A stretch of 52,643 nucleotides of DNA from a bacterium (GTDB lineage: Bacteria > Planctomycetota > Planctomycetia > Pirellulales > UBA1268), in assembly GCA_029978085.1 (NCBI GenBank), contig JAPOJV010000004.1, forward strand, positions 1-52,643, written 5' to 3'. Positions 28,066 through 39,508 of the stretch are shown here, one piece after another (the stretch's first letter is position 1; each line of letters opens with the position of its first letter). Below the pieces are notes generated by a model, which had not been told where the DNA came from, made no database searches, and was given only the letters and a program-made list of their open reading frames with translations. The translations under genes and the position numbers were made by a program.

Positions 28066-28995
28066 TCACCCGCGGCAGCGGTGCAGGGTGGCGGAAGGCG
28101 GTTCGCCGAACTGTCGGCGGTACCGCGCGGCGAAGCGGCCGAAATCCCAGATGCCGTGAGCCGTGAGCACCTGCGACACGGTCGTGTCGTCGTGTTGCGT
28201 GGCATGCAGACTGCGGCGCACGCGGTGCAGCAGCCGCAGGTTGATGTACGCGAGCGGGCTGATGCCGTAGGTGTCGTGAAAGGCGCGGGCGAGCGTTCGC
28301 TCGGTCACCCCGCAGGTATCCGCCAGCGCAGCGACCGATGGCCGCCCGCACCAGTTCTCCTCCAGGTGCCCCAAGGCGGCGCGGATGATCGCACCGCGAT
28401 CCAGTTGCGGCCGCCCGCCCCGCTTCGGCTCCGCGGCGGGGGCCGAGAGGCAGGCCGCCGCCGCCTGCAGAATCGCCCCGCACGCGGCCTCTTGGGCCGG
28501 GGTCGAGGGGGCGGCGACCGCCGGATCGACCGCCAGCCGCGTCACGAGTTCTCGAAGCCGTCCGGCGGCATGGGGGCCGCAGCGGATGACCCGGCTCGGT
28601 CCCTGACCGCTCGACGGCGCATTCGCGTACAGCGGGAAGTCCGCAGGCAGGGCGACCGAGCACCAGGCGTGGGCACGGCGTTGCACGCGGATGCGGAAGT
28701 CCGCGCCGGGCGGAATGAGGAGCACGCCATCCTGGCCGAGCGGTTCGCAGTTCACGACATGCTGCTCGAAGTGCGTGACAGGCAGAAACAGAAGCGGCCC
28801 AGCGTGCGCGTTGCCGCCGAAGCACAGGTTGCCCCCGCCTTCGAATGCCGTCTGGATGACGACTCGGCCCAGGAGCCGCGTTGCGAGCCGCCACGATCGC
28901 ACCTCGACGGCGTCGCACACGAGCCGCAGGTCGGCCCCGCGAACCGCGTCTCCCCACGCATCGAAATCGTCGAAAACCTGCATTCCCGCCAGCAT
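28066..28995 (-). CDS. AraC family transcriptional regulator
   Basis: C-terminal HTH: CGVTERTLARAFHDTYGISPLAYINLRLLHRVRRSL...WDFGRFAARYRRQFGEPPSATL. Confidence 0.88.
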   Translation of the reverse strand: MLAGMQVFDDFDAWGDAVRGADLRLVCDAVEVRSWRLATRLLGRVVIQTAFEGGGNLCFGGNAHAGPLLFLPVTHFEQHVVNCEPLGQDGVLLIPPGADFRIRVQRRAHAWCSVALPADFPLYANAPSSGQGPSRVIRCGPHAAGRLRELVTRLAVDPAVAAPSTPAQEAACGAILQAAAACLSAPAAEPKRGGRPQLDRGAIIRAALGHLEENWCGRPSVAALADTCGVTERTLARAFHDTYGISPLAYINLRLLHRVRRSLHATQHDDTTVSQVLTAHGIWDFGRFAARYRRQFGEPPSATLHRCRG

Positions 28996-29061
28996 CCTCT
29001 GCCTGCGAACCTTCGCTCAGTCTATCCCGTTCCGTCGCATCCAAACAAACGCAGGTGCCGC

Positions 29062-29252
29062 GGAAGCCCGCGGCGCTTCTTGGAAGCCCGAGGCGATTCC
29101 GGGAAGCCCGCGGCGCGAGCCAAGGGAATACGCGTCGTTTCACGTGAGCCCGCGCCCACACCCTCGGCTCGCGCCACGGGCTTCCAGGCAGGCGGGTACG
29201 CCGGACGCAGATGGCGTCGTCTCACCTGACACCACGTCCACACCCTCGGCTC
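29062..29252. repeat. REP-like inverted/direct repeats, RAYT 3' side
   Basis: GGAAGCCCG at 29062, 29082, 29102; GGAAGCCCGCGGCGCGAGCC(29102-)...GGCTCGCGCCACGGGCTTCC(29166-29185); 46-nt unit shared with 29895-29940 (2 mismatches). Confidence 0.85.
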
Positions 29253-29778
29253 AGCGCTCGGCCGCGATCGGAGCCTGAACGGGCACGCCTTGGCATTCCT
29301 GCACGTAGGTGATGACTGATGCGAGGTCGCCATCGTGAAAAATGCGTCGCTTGCTTCCTCCCTCCGTCCACCATCGTGTGCGGGGCGCTGCCCCGCGGGA
29401 GTCGGCGATCTCGTTGGGGGCCCGTGTGCACCAGGACTTCAGTTGCGTCATCACGTCTATCGGAGCCCGGCCGACCGCGGTTACGACCACGTGCACGTGT
29501 TGGAGCCGGCATTGCAACGCGTGGAGGTACCAGCCACGCACGTGGCAATGGGCCACGATCGCGGCTTCCACGGCGACGCGCTGGGAGCGGTCGAACGTCA
29601 CAGGTTTCTCGGCCATGTGCCGCCGGGCTACGGCAGCCCGCAGCGGTTCTGGGCCGTGAAGCCTGCCTCGTCCATCGGCCCAGCCGCGGCCGTCGCCCGG
29701 CAGCCACGACCCATAGGCCGTCCACGTGAGAAAGAACGCGAGCGGATCGGAATGAGGAATCGAGTTGATGTTGCGCAT
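29251..29778 (-). mobile_element. REP-associated tyrosine transposase (RAYT, Y1_Tnp)
   Basis: LTWTAYGSWLPGDGRGW, CRLQHVHVVVTAV (HxH), ASVITYVQECQG (candidate catalytic Tyr); bracketed by REP-like repeats. Confidence 0.87.
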
Positions 29779-29874
29779 GAGCACCTCGAGTCTTGTGTGT
29801 ATACGCACGTATAGTATTGATTGCTTGCCGGGATGCAAGAGGAAGCGGCAATTGGCGACGTGACCGTCTTCCCG

Positions 29875-29981
29875 GGAAGCCCGCAGCTTTGCTTGGAAGC
29901 CCGAGGCGCGAGCCAAGGGAATACGCGTCGTTTCACCTGACACCACATCCACACCCTCGGCTCGCGCCACGGGCTTTCAAG
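29875..29981. repeat. REP-like inverted repeat, RAYT 5' side
   Basis: GGAAGCCCGAGGCGCGAGCCAAGGGAATACGCGTCGTTTCACCTGA (29895-29940) ... GGCTCGCGCCACGGGCTTTC (29959-). Confidence 0.85.
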
Positions 29982-30065
29982 CAGTGGCTACGCTGAAGGT
30001 AGCGGGGCGGGTGGAGCGTAGCGGGTGCACGTGAGCCGCCGCAGGCATGAGCGGCGCCGCTGTGG

Positions 30066-31769
30066 CTACCCGCTGCGGAACGTGGCTTCCACCCGCTGCC
30101 GCTCGCGGTCGATCTGCTCGCCGCTCGCGCCGAGCCGTTCGAGAATCCGCACGGCAAAGGCCAGGGCCACCTCTCCCTCCGCGGCAAACACGTCCTCCGC
30201 GCCGGCCCGCTGGAGCTTTGGCAGTTCGCGGACGTATTGCGTGCGGGCCAGGACATGGATGCCCGGATTGATCTCCTTGGCCCGACGAATGACTTCCTCA
30301 TCGAGGCTGCCGGTGCCCGACGTGAGGATCAGGTTCGCCGCCTGAGCGGCTCCGGCCTCCGCGAGCACCTCCGGCCGGCTCGCGTCGCCGTAGATCGCCC
30401 GCACATCGAAGGCCTTGAGTCGCCTGACGGTGTCGAGGTTGAGTTCGATCACGGTGGGCTCGATCTCGTTGTCGAGCAAGAGTTGCGTGACGGTCTGGCC
30501 GACCGGCCCGTAGCCGACGACGATCGCCCGTTGCACCGGAGCCTGCTCGGCCGCCGGCTCCTCGGCGCCCGTCTGGTCGGCTGTGGGCAGTCGTCGCACC
30601 AGCCACCGTTCCCAGACGTCGAGCGACCGGTAGAGCAGGGGGTTGAGCGTGATCGACACGATCGCCGTCGCCACGAGCGTATTGACGGCGTCGGCCGGCA
30701 TTACACCGAGCTGGGCCCCGAGAGACGCCAGAATGAACGAAAACTCGCCGATTTGGGCCAACGCCACCGCCACAGGCACGGCGACCCGCCGGGGATAGCC
30801 GAGCCCGAGCACGATCGCCAGCGCTGCCAGCGGCTTCGCCACGAGCACGATCGCCAAGGCCGCGGCGATCGCCCACGGTGACTGGAGCAGCGCCGCAGGG
30901 TCGAAGAGCATGCCGACCGAGACGAAGAACAGCACGGCGAAGGCATCCCGCATCGGCAGGGCGTCGGAGGCGGCGCGCAGGCTGAACTCGCTGCGGCCCA
31001 CGACCATGCCGGCCAGGAAGGCGCCCAGCGCCATCGACACGCCGAAGAGCTTCGCGGAACCGACGGCGATCCCCAGTGCGATCACGAGCACGGCGAGCGT
31101 GAAGAGTTCCCGCGATCGCGTGGCGGCGATCCGCTCCATGATCCACGGGATCACGCGGCCACCCACCACGACCGTGATCGCCACGAGGACGGCCATCTTC
31201 GCAGCGGCCAGCGCCAGCGCCGCGGCGATGCCACTGGCCGATAATGCCGTGGGGCCGACGAGCGCGGGAAGGAGTACGAGCGCCACCACCGTGAGCAGGT
31301 CTTCGACCACCAGCCAGCCGACGGCGATGTGGCCGGTCCGCGTGTGCAGGTCACGGTTGTCGGTGAGCACCCGGATGAGCACGACCGTGCTGGCGACCGA
31401 GACGGCGCCGCCAAAGATGATCGACGTGGACCACTCCCAGCCGAGCAGCCGGCCAGCGACGGCGCCGAGCAGCGTGGCCACGCCGCTCTGCACGAGTGCC
31501 CCCGGCACGGCCACGTGCCGCACGGCGAGCAGTTCGCGGAAGTGAAAGTGAAGGCCCACCCCGAACATGAGCAGGATCACGCCGATCTCAGCCAGCTGCT
31601 CGGCGATCGCGGCATCGGCGGCGAACCCGGGAGTTGCCGGCCCGACGGCCACGCCCGCCAGGAGGTAGCCGACGATCGGCGACAGCCTGAGCTGCTGCGT
31701 GATATAGCCGAGCACGAGTGCAGCCGTGAGGCCGCCGGTAAGCGTCAGGATGAGGTCGATGTCGTGCAC
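30066..31769 (-). CDS. CPA2-type cation:proton antiporter (KefB/YbaL-like) with C-terminal TrkA-N domain
   Basis: LRLSPIVGYLLAGVAVGP; GVILLMFGVGLHF; VVGYGPVGQTVTQLLLDNEIEPTVIELNLDTV. Confidence 0.92.
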   Translation of the reverse strand: MHDIDLILTLTGGLTAALVLGYITQQLRLSPIVGYLLAGVAVGPATPGFAADAAIAEQLAEIGVILLMFGVGLHFHFRELLAVRHVAVPGALVQSGVATLLGAVAGRLLGWEWSTSIIFGGAVSVASTVVLIRVLTDNRDLHTRTGHIAVGWLVVEDLLTVVALVLLPALVGPTALSASGIAAALALAAAKMAVLVAITVVVGGRVIPWIMERIAATRSRELFTLAVLVIALGIAVGSAKLFGVSMALGAFLAGMVVGRSEFSLRAASDALPMRDAFAVLFFVSVGMLFDPAALLQSPWAIAAALAIVLVAKPLAALAIVLGLGYPRRVAVPVAVALAQIGEFSFILASLGAQLGVMPADAVNTLVATAIVSITLNPLLYRSLDVWERWLVRRLPTADQTGAEEPAAEQAPVQRAIVVGYGPVGQTVTQLLLDNEIEPTVIELNLDTVRRLKAFDVRAIYGDASRPEVLAEAGAAQAANLILTSGTGSLDEEVIRRAKEINPGIHVLARTQYVRELPKLQRAGAEDVFAAEGEVALAFAVRILERLGASGEQIDRERQRVEATFRSG

Positions 31770-31787
31770 GGGCGGCGCTCGGGGCGG

Positions 31788-34718
<2,931 letters not shown>

Positions 34719-34765
34719 GACAGGGCTCCACGGCGTGCGGACAAGGCATGCGCCTGCCCGCGGAA

Positions 34766-34945
34766 CCCTGTTGTCCTGGAACCTGAGAGATTCGCCGCGG
34801 GCTTCAGTCCGCGGGTTGCCCCTTCGGTGGATTCACGCCCGTCGTCTGCCGACTCAGGGTGTCAATCACTCTCCAACAGCGTATGTCGTCAGTACTTTTG
34901 CCTGAGCGTTCGGCCTTCGGCGGTCTTGCGACTCTCTCCTGACGC
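34766..34945 (-). ncRNA. Tandem glycine riboswitch upstream of gcvP
   Basis: Minus strand: CAGGAGAGAGTCGCAAGACCGCCGAAGG...CGCTCAGGCAAAAGTACTGAC...TGGAGAGTGATTGACACCCTGAGTC...CACCGAAGGGGCAACCC...GAATCTCTCAGGTTCCAGGACAACAGGG: two glycine-aptamer-like halves. Confidence 0.92.
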
Positions 34946-35001
34946 CAAAAGTCTAGCAGTCCGACCGAATTCTGGCAGCGTGCTGCGGCTGGCCCAGGTT
35001 T

Positions 35002-35901
35002 TCAGCCGAACAGGCGTTGCTTTGCCTGATCGGCGATCAGCCGGACGGCGGGGTGCGTGAGCCGACGTTCGACCGAGATGGCATAAAACTTCTCTCGCAC
35101 CCGATCGAGTTCGCCGACCCAGGCCACCTTGTAGCGGCGGCAGATTTCGCGGCGGACGACCGTCGGCGCGGCGAAGAGTCCGAGCCCGTGCTCGCCCAGC
35201 GTCTGAAGCATGGCCATGTCCTCGACCTCGCCGACGATCGTGGGTTCGATGCGGTGTACGTCGAACCATTGATCGAGTGACTGGCGGACGGCAGTGTTCG
35301 TCGTCTGCAGCAGCATGGGGGCGCCATGGAGCGACGCTGGGAACTTCCGTCGTGCCGCGCGGGCGAGCGGCGCGGCGCCGAAGATCGAGACACTCGTCTC
35401 GCCCAGGAGATGACTGAAGGCCCGCACCTTGAGCGACGGCATCATCGGGGCGTCGGCGACGACGAGATCGAGGACATGCACCGCCAGTTCGCCGAGAAGC
35501 CGCTCGGTCTTGTCGATCCGCACGTGGAGCCTGAAGGCCGGCTGCATGGCCAGTGCCGGTTCGAGCAGCCTGTAGGTCGTGAGTTTCGGCAATGCGTCGG
35601 AAACGCCGACACGGAACCGCCGTGGCGCGTGCTGCGGCTCCCCTTTCACTGTGTGGAGCAATTCACGGCCGAGCGAGAAAATTTCGTCGGCGTAGCGGTA
35701 GACCTTCTCCCCCTCGGGCGTGAGACGGAGATGCCGTCCCTGGCGATCAAACAGCTTCTGTCCCAGCGATCGCTCGAGAGACCGCAGCTGGGCGCTCACG
35801 GTCGGCTGTGCTACATGCAGCGCCGCCGCAGCTTTCGAAACGCTGTGTTCCCTGGCAACTGTCCAGAAATAGAGGAGGTGGTGGTAGTTGAGCCATTCCA
35901 T
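35002..35901 (-). CDS. LysR family regulator, NhaR-like
   Basis: MEWLNYHHLLYFWTVAREHSVSKAAAALHVAQPTVSAQLRSLERSLGQKLFDR. Confidence 0.9.
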   Translation of the reverse strand: MEWLNYHHLLYFWTVAREHSVSKAAAALHVAQPTVSAQLRSLERSLGQKLFDRQGRHLRLTPEGEKVYRYADEIFSLGRELLHTVKGEPQHAPRRFRVGVSDALPKLTTYRLLEPALAMQPAFRLHVRIDKTERLLGELAVHVLDLVVADAPMMPSLKVRAFSHLLGETSVSIFGAAPLARAARRKFPASLHGAPMLLQTTNTAVRQSLDQWFDVHRIEPTIVGEVEDMAMLQTLGEHGLGLFAAPTVVRREICRRYKVAWVGELDRVREKFYAISVERRLTHPAVRLIADQAKQRLFG

Positions 35902-35941
35902 GCGGTTGTGCAGCCGAGAGCCTGAGCGGCCAGTCGCTGGG

Positions 35942-36637
35942 TTAGCCCTTCAGGAACGGTAGTTCGACCGGTTCGACGTGGCCGGATCGGAGATCGAAGA
36001 TACCTCCGGCAACCGTAACCTTGCCGGCAGAGACGAGCGAGGAGATCACCGTCGAGCCCTCCACGAGCGTCTGGGCTTGGATTTTCACGTTTTCCCGCAC
36101 GGCGGTGGCCACGTCGCCCTGTGCGGCCCTCACCGCCGGACGAATGTGCTGAAACAGCGCGGAGATCTGACCTGGCACCGGCTCCGCCTTGGCGGCAGCC
36201 GCCACGGCGCCGCACGACGTGTGGCCAAGCACGTAGAGCACCTTGACGCCCAGCGCGTCCGCGGCGAACTCCAGGCTCGCGATGTTCTCGGTCGCGGCAA
36301 CGTTGCCGGCGATCCGCGTCACAAAGAGATCTCCGAAGCCCTGGTCGAACAGGATCTCGATGGGCACCCGTGAGTCGGCGCAGCCGAGGAACGCGGCGAA
36401 GGGGGCCTGGCCAGCCGCTACCTCGAGGAGACGTTCCGGGTCGCGATGGGGGGCTTCGCTCTTGCCGCCGACGAAGCGGCGATTGCCGGCGTAGAGCAGC
36501 TCGAGGGCTTCGCGCGGCGAGCCTGGTGCCGGCGGTGGGGCCGGCTTGATTCGCGATCGGGCGAAGCCTGCCGAGGCGGCAAGGCCGCCTGCCAGAGCCA
36601 TTCCGAGCCACTGGCGTCTCGATGAATCAGTCTGCAT
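35942..36637 (-). CDS. Beta-type carbonic anhydrase with Tat-like signal
   Basis: SRRQWLGMALAGGLAASAGFA leader; GCADSRVPIEILFDQGFGDLFVTRIAGN; LGHTSCGAVAAA. Confidence 0.9.
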   Translation of the reverse strand: MQTDSSRRQWLGMALAGGLAASAGFARSRIKPAPPPAPGSPREALELLYAGNRRFVGGKSEAPHRDPERLLEVAAGQAPFAAFLGCADSRVPIEILFDQGFGDLFVTRIAGNVAATENIASLEFAADALGVKVLYVLGHTSCGAVAAAAKAEPVPGQISALFQHIRPAVRAAQGDVATAVRENVKIQAQTLVEGSTVISSLVSAGKVTVAGGIFDLRSGHVEPVELPFLKG

Positions 36638-36671
36638 GGGTTGGCTCCTGGGGAGGATGAACGGGTGGTCG

Positions 36672-37727
36672 TCAGAGGCCCGCGACGAACGTTGCGAATC
36701 GTTCATAGAGGGGAATGCCGAGCACGAGATTGAAGGGGAACGTGATCGCAAGAGCCAGCGTGAGGTAGTAGGTCGGGTTGGCGTCCGGGAGCGTCATTCG
36801 CACGGCCGGCGGGGCGGCGATGTACGACGCGCTCGCCGCCATCGCGGCCAGCACCGTGCAGCCGCCGACCGAGAGCCCGGCCCAGTGGCCGAGCATCACC
36901 CCAAGGATCCCGTGAACGATGGGCGTGATGATGCCGAAGGCCATGAGGAACGGACCGACTTTCCGCAGATCCCCCAGCCGTGCGCCGGCCGTGAGGCCCA
37001 TCTCCAGGATGAAGAGCGTAAGCGCGCCCTTGAAGCCGCCCTCGAAGAAGGGCTGCACCTGCTTGTAGCCGGCGTCGCCCATGAGATACCCGACGAGCAT
37101 GCCGCCGACGAGCAGCACCATCGTGCGGCCGGTGAAAATCTCGTGGAGCACATCCCGGAACTGTCGGGCCGCCTCGGGTGACAGCACCGTTCCGCCACCG
37201 CTGCCGTAGGCTGCCGCTCCGCCAGAACTGACCGTCACGACGCTCGCGGCAGGCACGGCCAGCGTGCCCAGGGCCCCGATCGCCAGGGCGATGTGGATGC
37301 CCGGGCTTTCCATCAGCGTGAGCAGCGTCGGCAGATAGCCCTCCAACGGCAGATTGGCCTGCACGCAGAACTGCTGGGCGGCGATGAAGGTGACGGCCGA
37401 GACGGAGCCGTAGTGGGCGGCGACCGCCGCGGAGTCCGACACGGAAAAGCCGCCGATGTGCCGCATGCCGAGATAGGTGGTCACCGGCGTCAGGCAGCCG
37501 AGCAGGAGCGTCGCACAGATCGGCCAGACGATTTCGTGGGCCGAGGCGTGGGTGAGCTCGACGCCTCCCTTGATGCCCAGGGCGAAGAGCAGGTAGATCG
37601 AGAGTGAGGTGTAGAGATCCTTGGGGAGCGAAATTTCGCTCTTGGCGAGTCGGGCCACGATGCCGAGGGCAAAGGCCAGCGTGATCGGGGAGAGCAGATT
37701 CGCCTGTAGCGTGGCGAGCGTGTTCAT
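36672..37727 (-). CDS. sbtA: Sodium-dependent bicarbonate transporter SbtA-like
   Basis: LLSPITLAFALGIVARLAKSEISLPKDLYTSLSIYLLFALGIKGGVEL; VAAHYGSVSAVTF; SASYIAAPPAVRMTLPDANPTYYLTLALAITFPFNL. Confidence 0.87.
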   Translation of the reverse strand: MNTLATLQANLLSPITLAFALGIVARLAKSEISLPKDLYTSLSIYLLFALGIKGGVELTHASAHEIVWPICATLLLGCLTPVTTYLGMRHIGGFSVSDSAAVAAHYGSVSAVTFIAAQQFCVQANLPLEGYLPTLLTLMESPGIHIALAIGALGTLAVPAASVVTVSSGGAAAYGSGGGTVLSPEAARQFRDVLHEIFTGRTMVLLVGGMLVGYLMGDAGYKQVQPFFEGGFKGALTLFILEMGLTAGARLGDLRKVGPFLMAFGIITPIVHGILGVMLGHWAGLSVGGCTVLAAMAASASYIAAPPAVRMTLPDANPTYYLTLALAITFPFNLVLGIPLYERFATFVAGL

Positions 37728-37831
37728 GGCGGTGTGCGACTCCGAATGGGCGGATCGAACGGGCCGTGGCCGGCGCCGCGTGTTCGACGGCCTATTCATC
37801 GGTTCCGGCGGCACACTGCACAAATAGATAA

Positions 37832-37859
37832 AGAGCTTTGTTGTATAGAAAAAAGCTCT
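37832..37859 (-). terminator. Possible intrinsic terminator/attenuator between phosphatase gene and sbtA
   Basis: AGAGCTTT(37832-37839)/AAAGCTCT(37852-37859) stem; on the minus strand followed by a T-rich run in an otherwise GC-rich region. Confidence 0.5.
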
Positions 37860-37867
37860 GAATCCAC

Positions 37868-38530
37868 TCAGGCCTCGGAACCTGATGGCCCGGCGAGGTG
37901 GGCCGTATCGTTGAACGACACAAGTTCGGGCCCCGGCCAGCGGACGCGCGTGATCGAGCAGTTGGCGAGGGCGGGCAGCTTCGTGAATGGCCGTTCGGCC
38001 GCGGCAGCGAGGAGAGGGTGCGACTTGCCGACGAGGCTGCCGAGCGCCGCGGTGAGAATGCCTCCGTGGGCGACCACGATCATGCCGCGGGCGGGTCGAG
38101 CTGCCAGCCGTTCCAGTGCCGCGCGGCCCCGAGCCGCCAGCTGTGCCCGCGACTCGCCGCCGGGAATGGCGAAGTCAGCGTCACCGCTCCGCCACCGGGC
38201 CACCGCCTCGGGAAAGCGGGACTCGAGGTCGGCCCAGAGGTGGCCCTGAAAGATGCCGGCGTGCAGTTCGCGCAGCTCGTCGTCGATCTGGAGCGGAAGG
38301 CCCGTCGCGGCCGCGATCGCCTCCGCCGTCTCGCGGGCCCGCCGGAGCGGGCTCGACCAGAGCTCTTCGATGGGCGGGGCATCGGCGGCCTCGAGGAGTG
38401 AACGGCTCCAGGCGGCGACGGCATCCGCCTGCTCATGGCCTGTCACCGAGAGCTCCACATCTTCCTGGCCCTGCACGCGACCGGCCGCGTTGGAGACACT
38501 CTCGCCATGGCGAATCAGGTATTGCAGCAT
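37868..38530 (-). CDS. Histidine phosphatase family (phosphoglycerate-mutase-like)
   Basis: LIRHGESVSNAAGRVQG; SSPLRRARETAEAIA; VVAHGGILTAALGS; start at ATG 38530. Confidence 0.92.
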   Translation of the reverse strand: MLQYLIRHGESVSNAAGRVQGQEDVELSVTGHEQADAVAAWSRSLLEAADAPPIEELWSSPLRRARETAEAIAAATGLPLQIDDELRELHAGIFQGHLWADLESRFPEAVARWRSGDADFAIPGGESRAQLAARGRAALERLAARPARGMIVVAHGGILTAALGSLVGKSHPLLAAAAERPFTKLPALANCSITRVRWPGPELVSFNDTAHLAGPSGSEA

Positions 38531-38559
38531 GCCGCGAGTGTAGCGTTCACGCAGCGGAG

Positions 38560-39423
38560 TCAGAATCTCCAGCCGGCGCCAGTGTCGACGAAGTAGCCCG
38601 CCGCATCGCGAGTGAGGCCCCAGCCCATGCGGCAGCCGATCTCGAACCGTGGCGTGATCATGAAGTGGGTGCCGGGGCCGGCGAAGGGGCGAACGGAGTC
38701 GTCGGCGAGCCCCTGGCTCCAGGAGCCAAACCACTCGGCATGCACCTCCCAGCGGTCGGTCATGGGAATCCGCAGCACGACCGACGGCATCCAGCGGTCG
38801 AATCGCCCCTCTTCGCTGTCGGCATACGCATAGCGGATCGACGTGTCGAACCGCCATTCTTCGGGTAGTTCCCAGCCGAATGCATAGGTGGCGACGGGCT
38901 CAGTGCCCCACACGTCGCCGGCCACGGGTGTGAAGCCCTCGATGATGGCCGCGCTGCGGGGAATCCAGCCATCCTGATCGGTGATGCGGACCTTGCAGCC
39001 GTAGAGCAGATTGGCCTCCTCGGCTCCGGCTTCGCCGAGCGGTGGCTCGCCCACCTCCACGGCTGCGACGACGCTGCCCCCCGAGCCCTGTTCGTAGTTG
39101 AAGCCGAACCGCCACTCGAACCGCTCGCGGGCTCCGATCCGCACGAGCAACTCGGGGAAGCTGTTCGTGGCAGGCGTGCCGCGATTGTCGATCCAGACGT
39201 ACGACGCCTCGGTGAGGATGGTGCCCAGCTTCGCGGTGGTCGTCGCCGGCGTGAAGGCATCGCGATCGGTGTCGAGTTCATGAAACTCGACGGCAACGGC
39301 CGGGGCGACCCAGGCGAGCCAGACGGCCACGACGGTGGCGATGTGACGCCGCACGGTACGCACTGCTTTCGGCCCCTCCAGTCCCTGTCGAGGTTTTCGG
39401 CCGGGACGGGCGGAGACATGCAA
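38560..39423 (-). CDS. Predicted outer-membrane beta-barrel protein (phenol MetA-pathway-like)
   Basis: Signal peptide; ELDTDRDAFTPATTTAKLGTILTEASYVWIDN; alternating beta strands; C-terminal GAGWRF. Confidence 0.6.
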   Translation of the reverse strand: MHVSARPGRKPRQGLEGPKAVRTVRRHIATVVAVWLAWVAPAVAVEFHELDTDRDAFTPATTTAKLGTILTEASYVWIDNRGTPATNSFPELLVRIGARERFEWRFGFNYEQGSGGSVVAAVEVGEPPLGEAGAEEANLLYGCKVRITDQDGWIPRSAAIIEGFTPVAGDVWGTEPVATYAFGWELPEEWRFDTSIRYAYADSEEGRFDRWMPSVVLRIPMTDRWEVHAEWFGSWSQGLADDSVRPFAGPGTHFMITPRFEIGCRMGWGLTRDAAGYFVDTGAGWRF

Positions 39424-39508
39424 CTCGCGGACGAGCCCTCCAGTAATCGAGCCGCCCGGGAGCGAAGCTAGGGGAGATACGAGGGACGAATAGCTTCTCG
39501 CCGTCTGT

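Noticed and set aside
29062-29252. Possible CRISPR array because of repeated GGAAGCCCG
   Set aside because: Units are unevenly spaced, palindromic and paired with a RAYT gene; no cas genes; better explained as REP elements.
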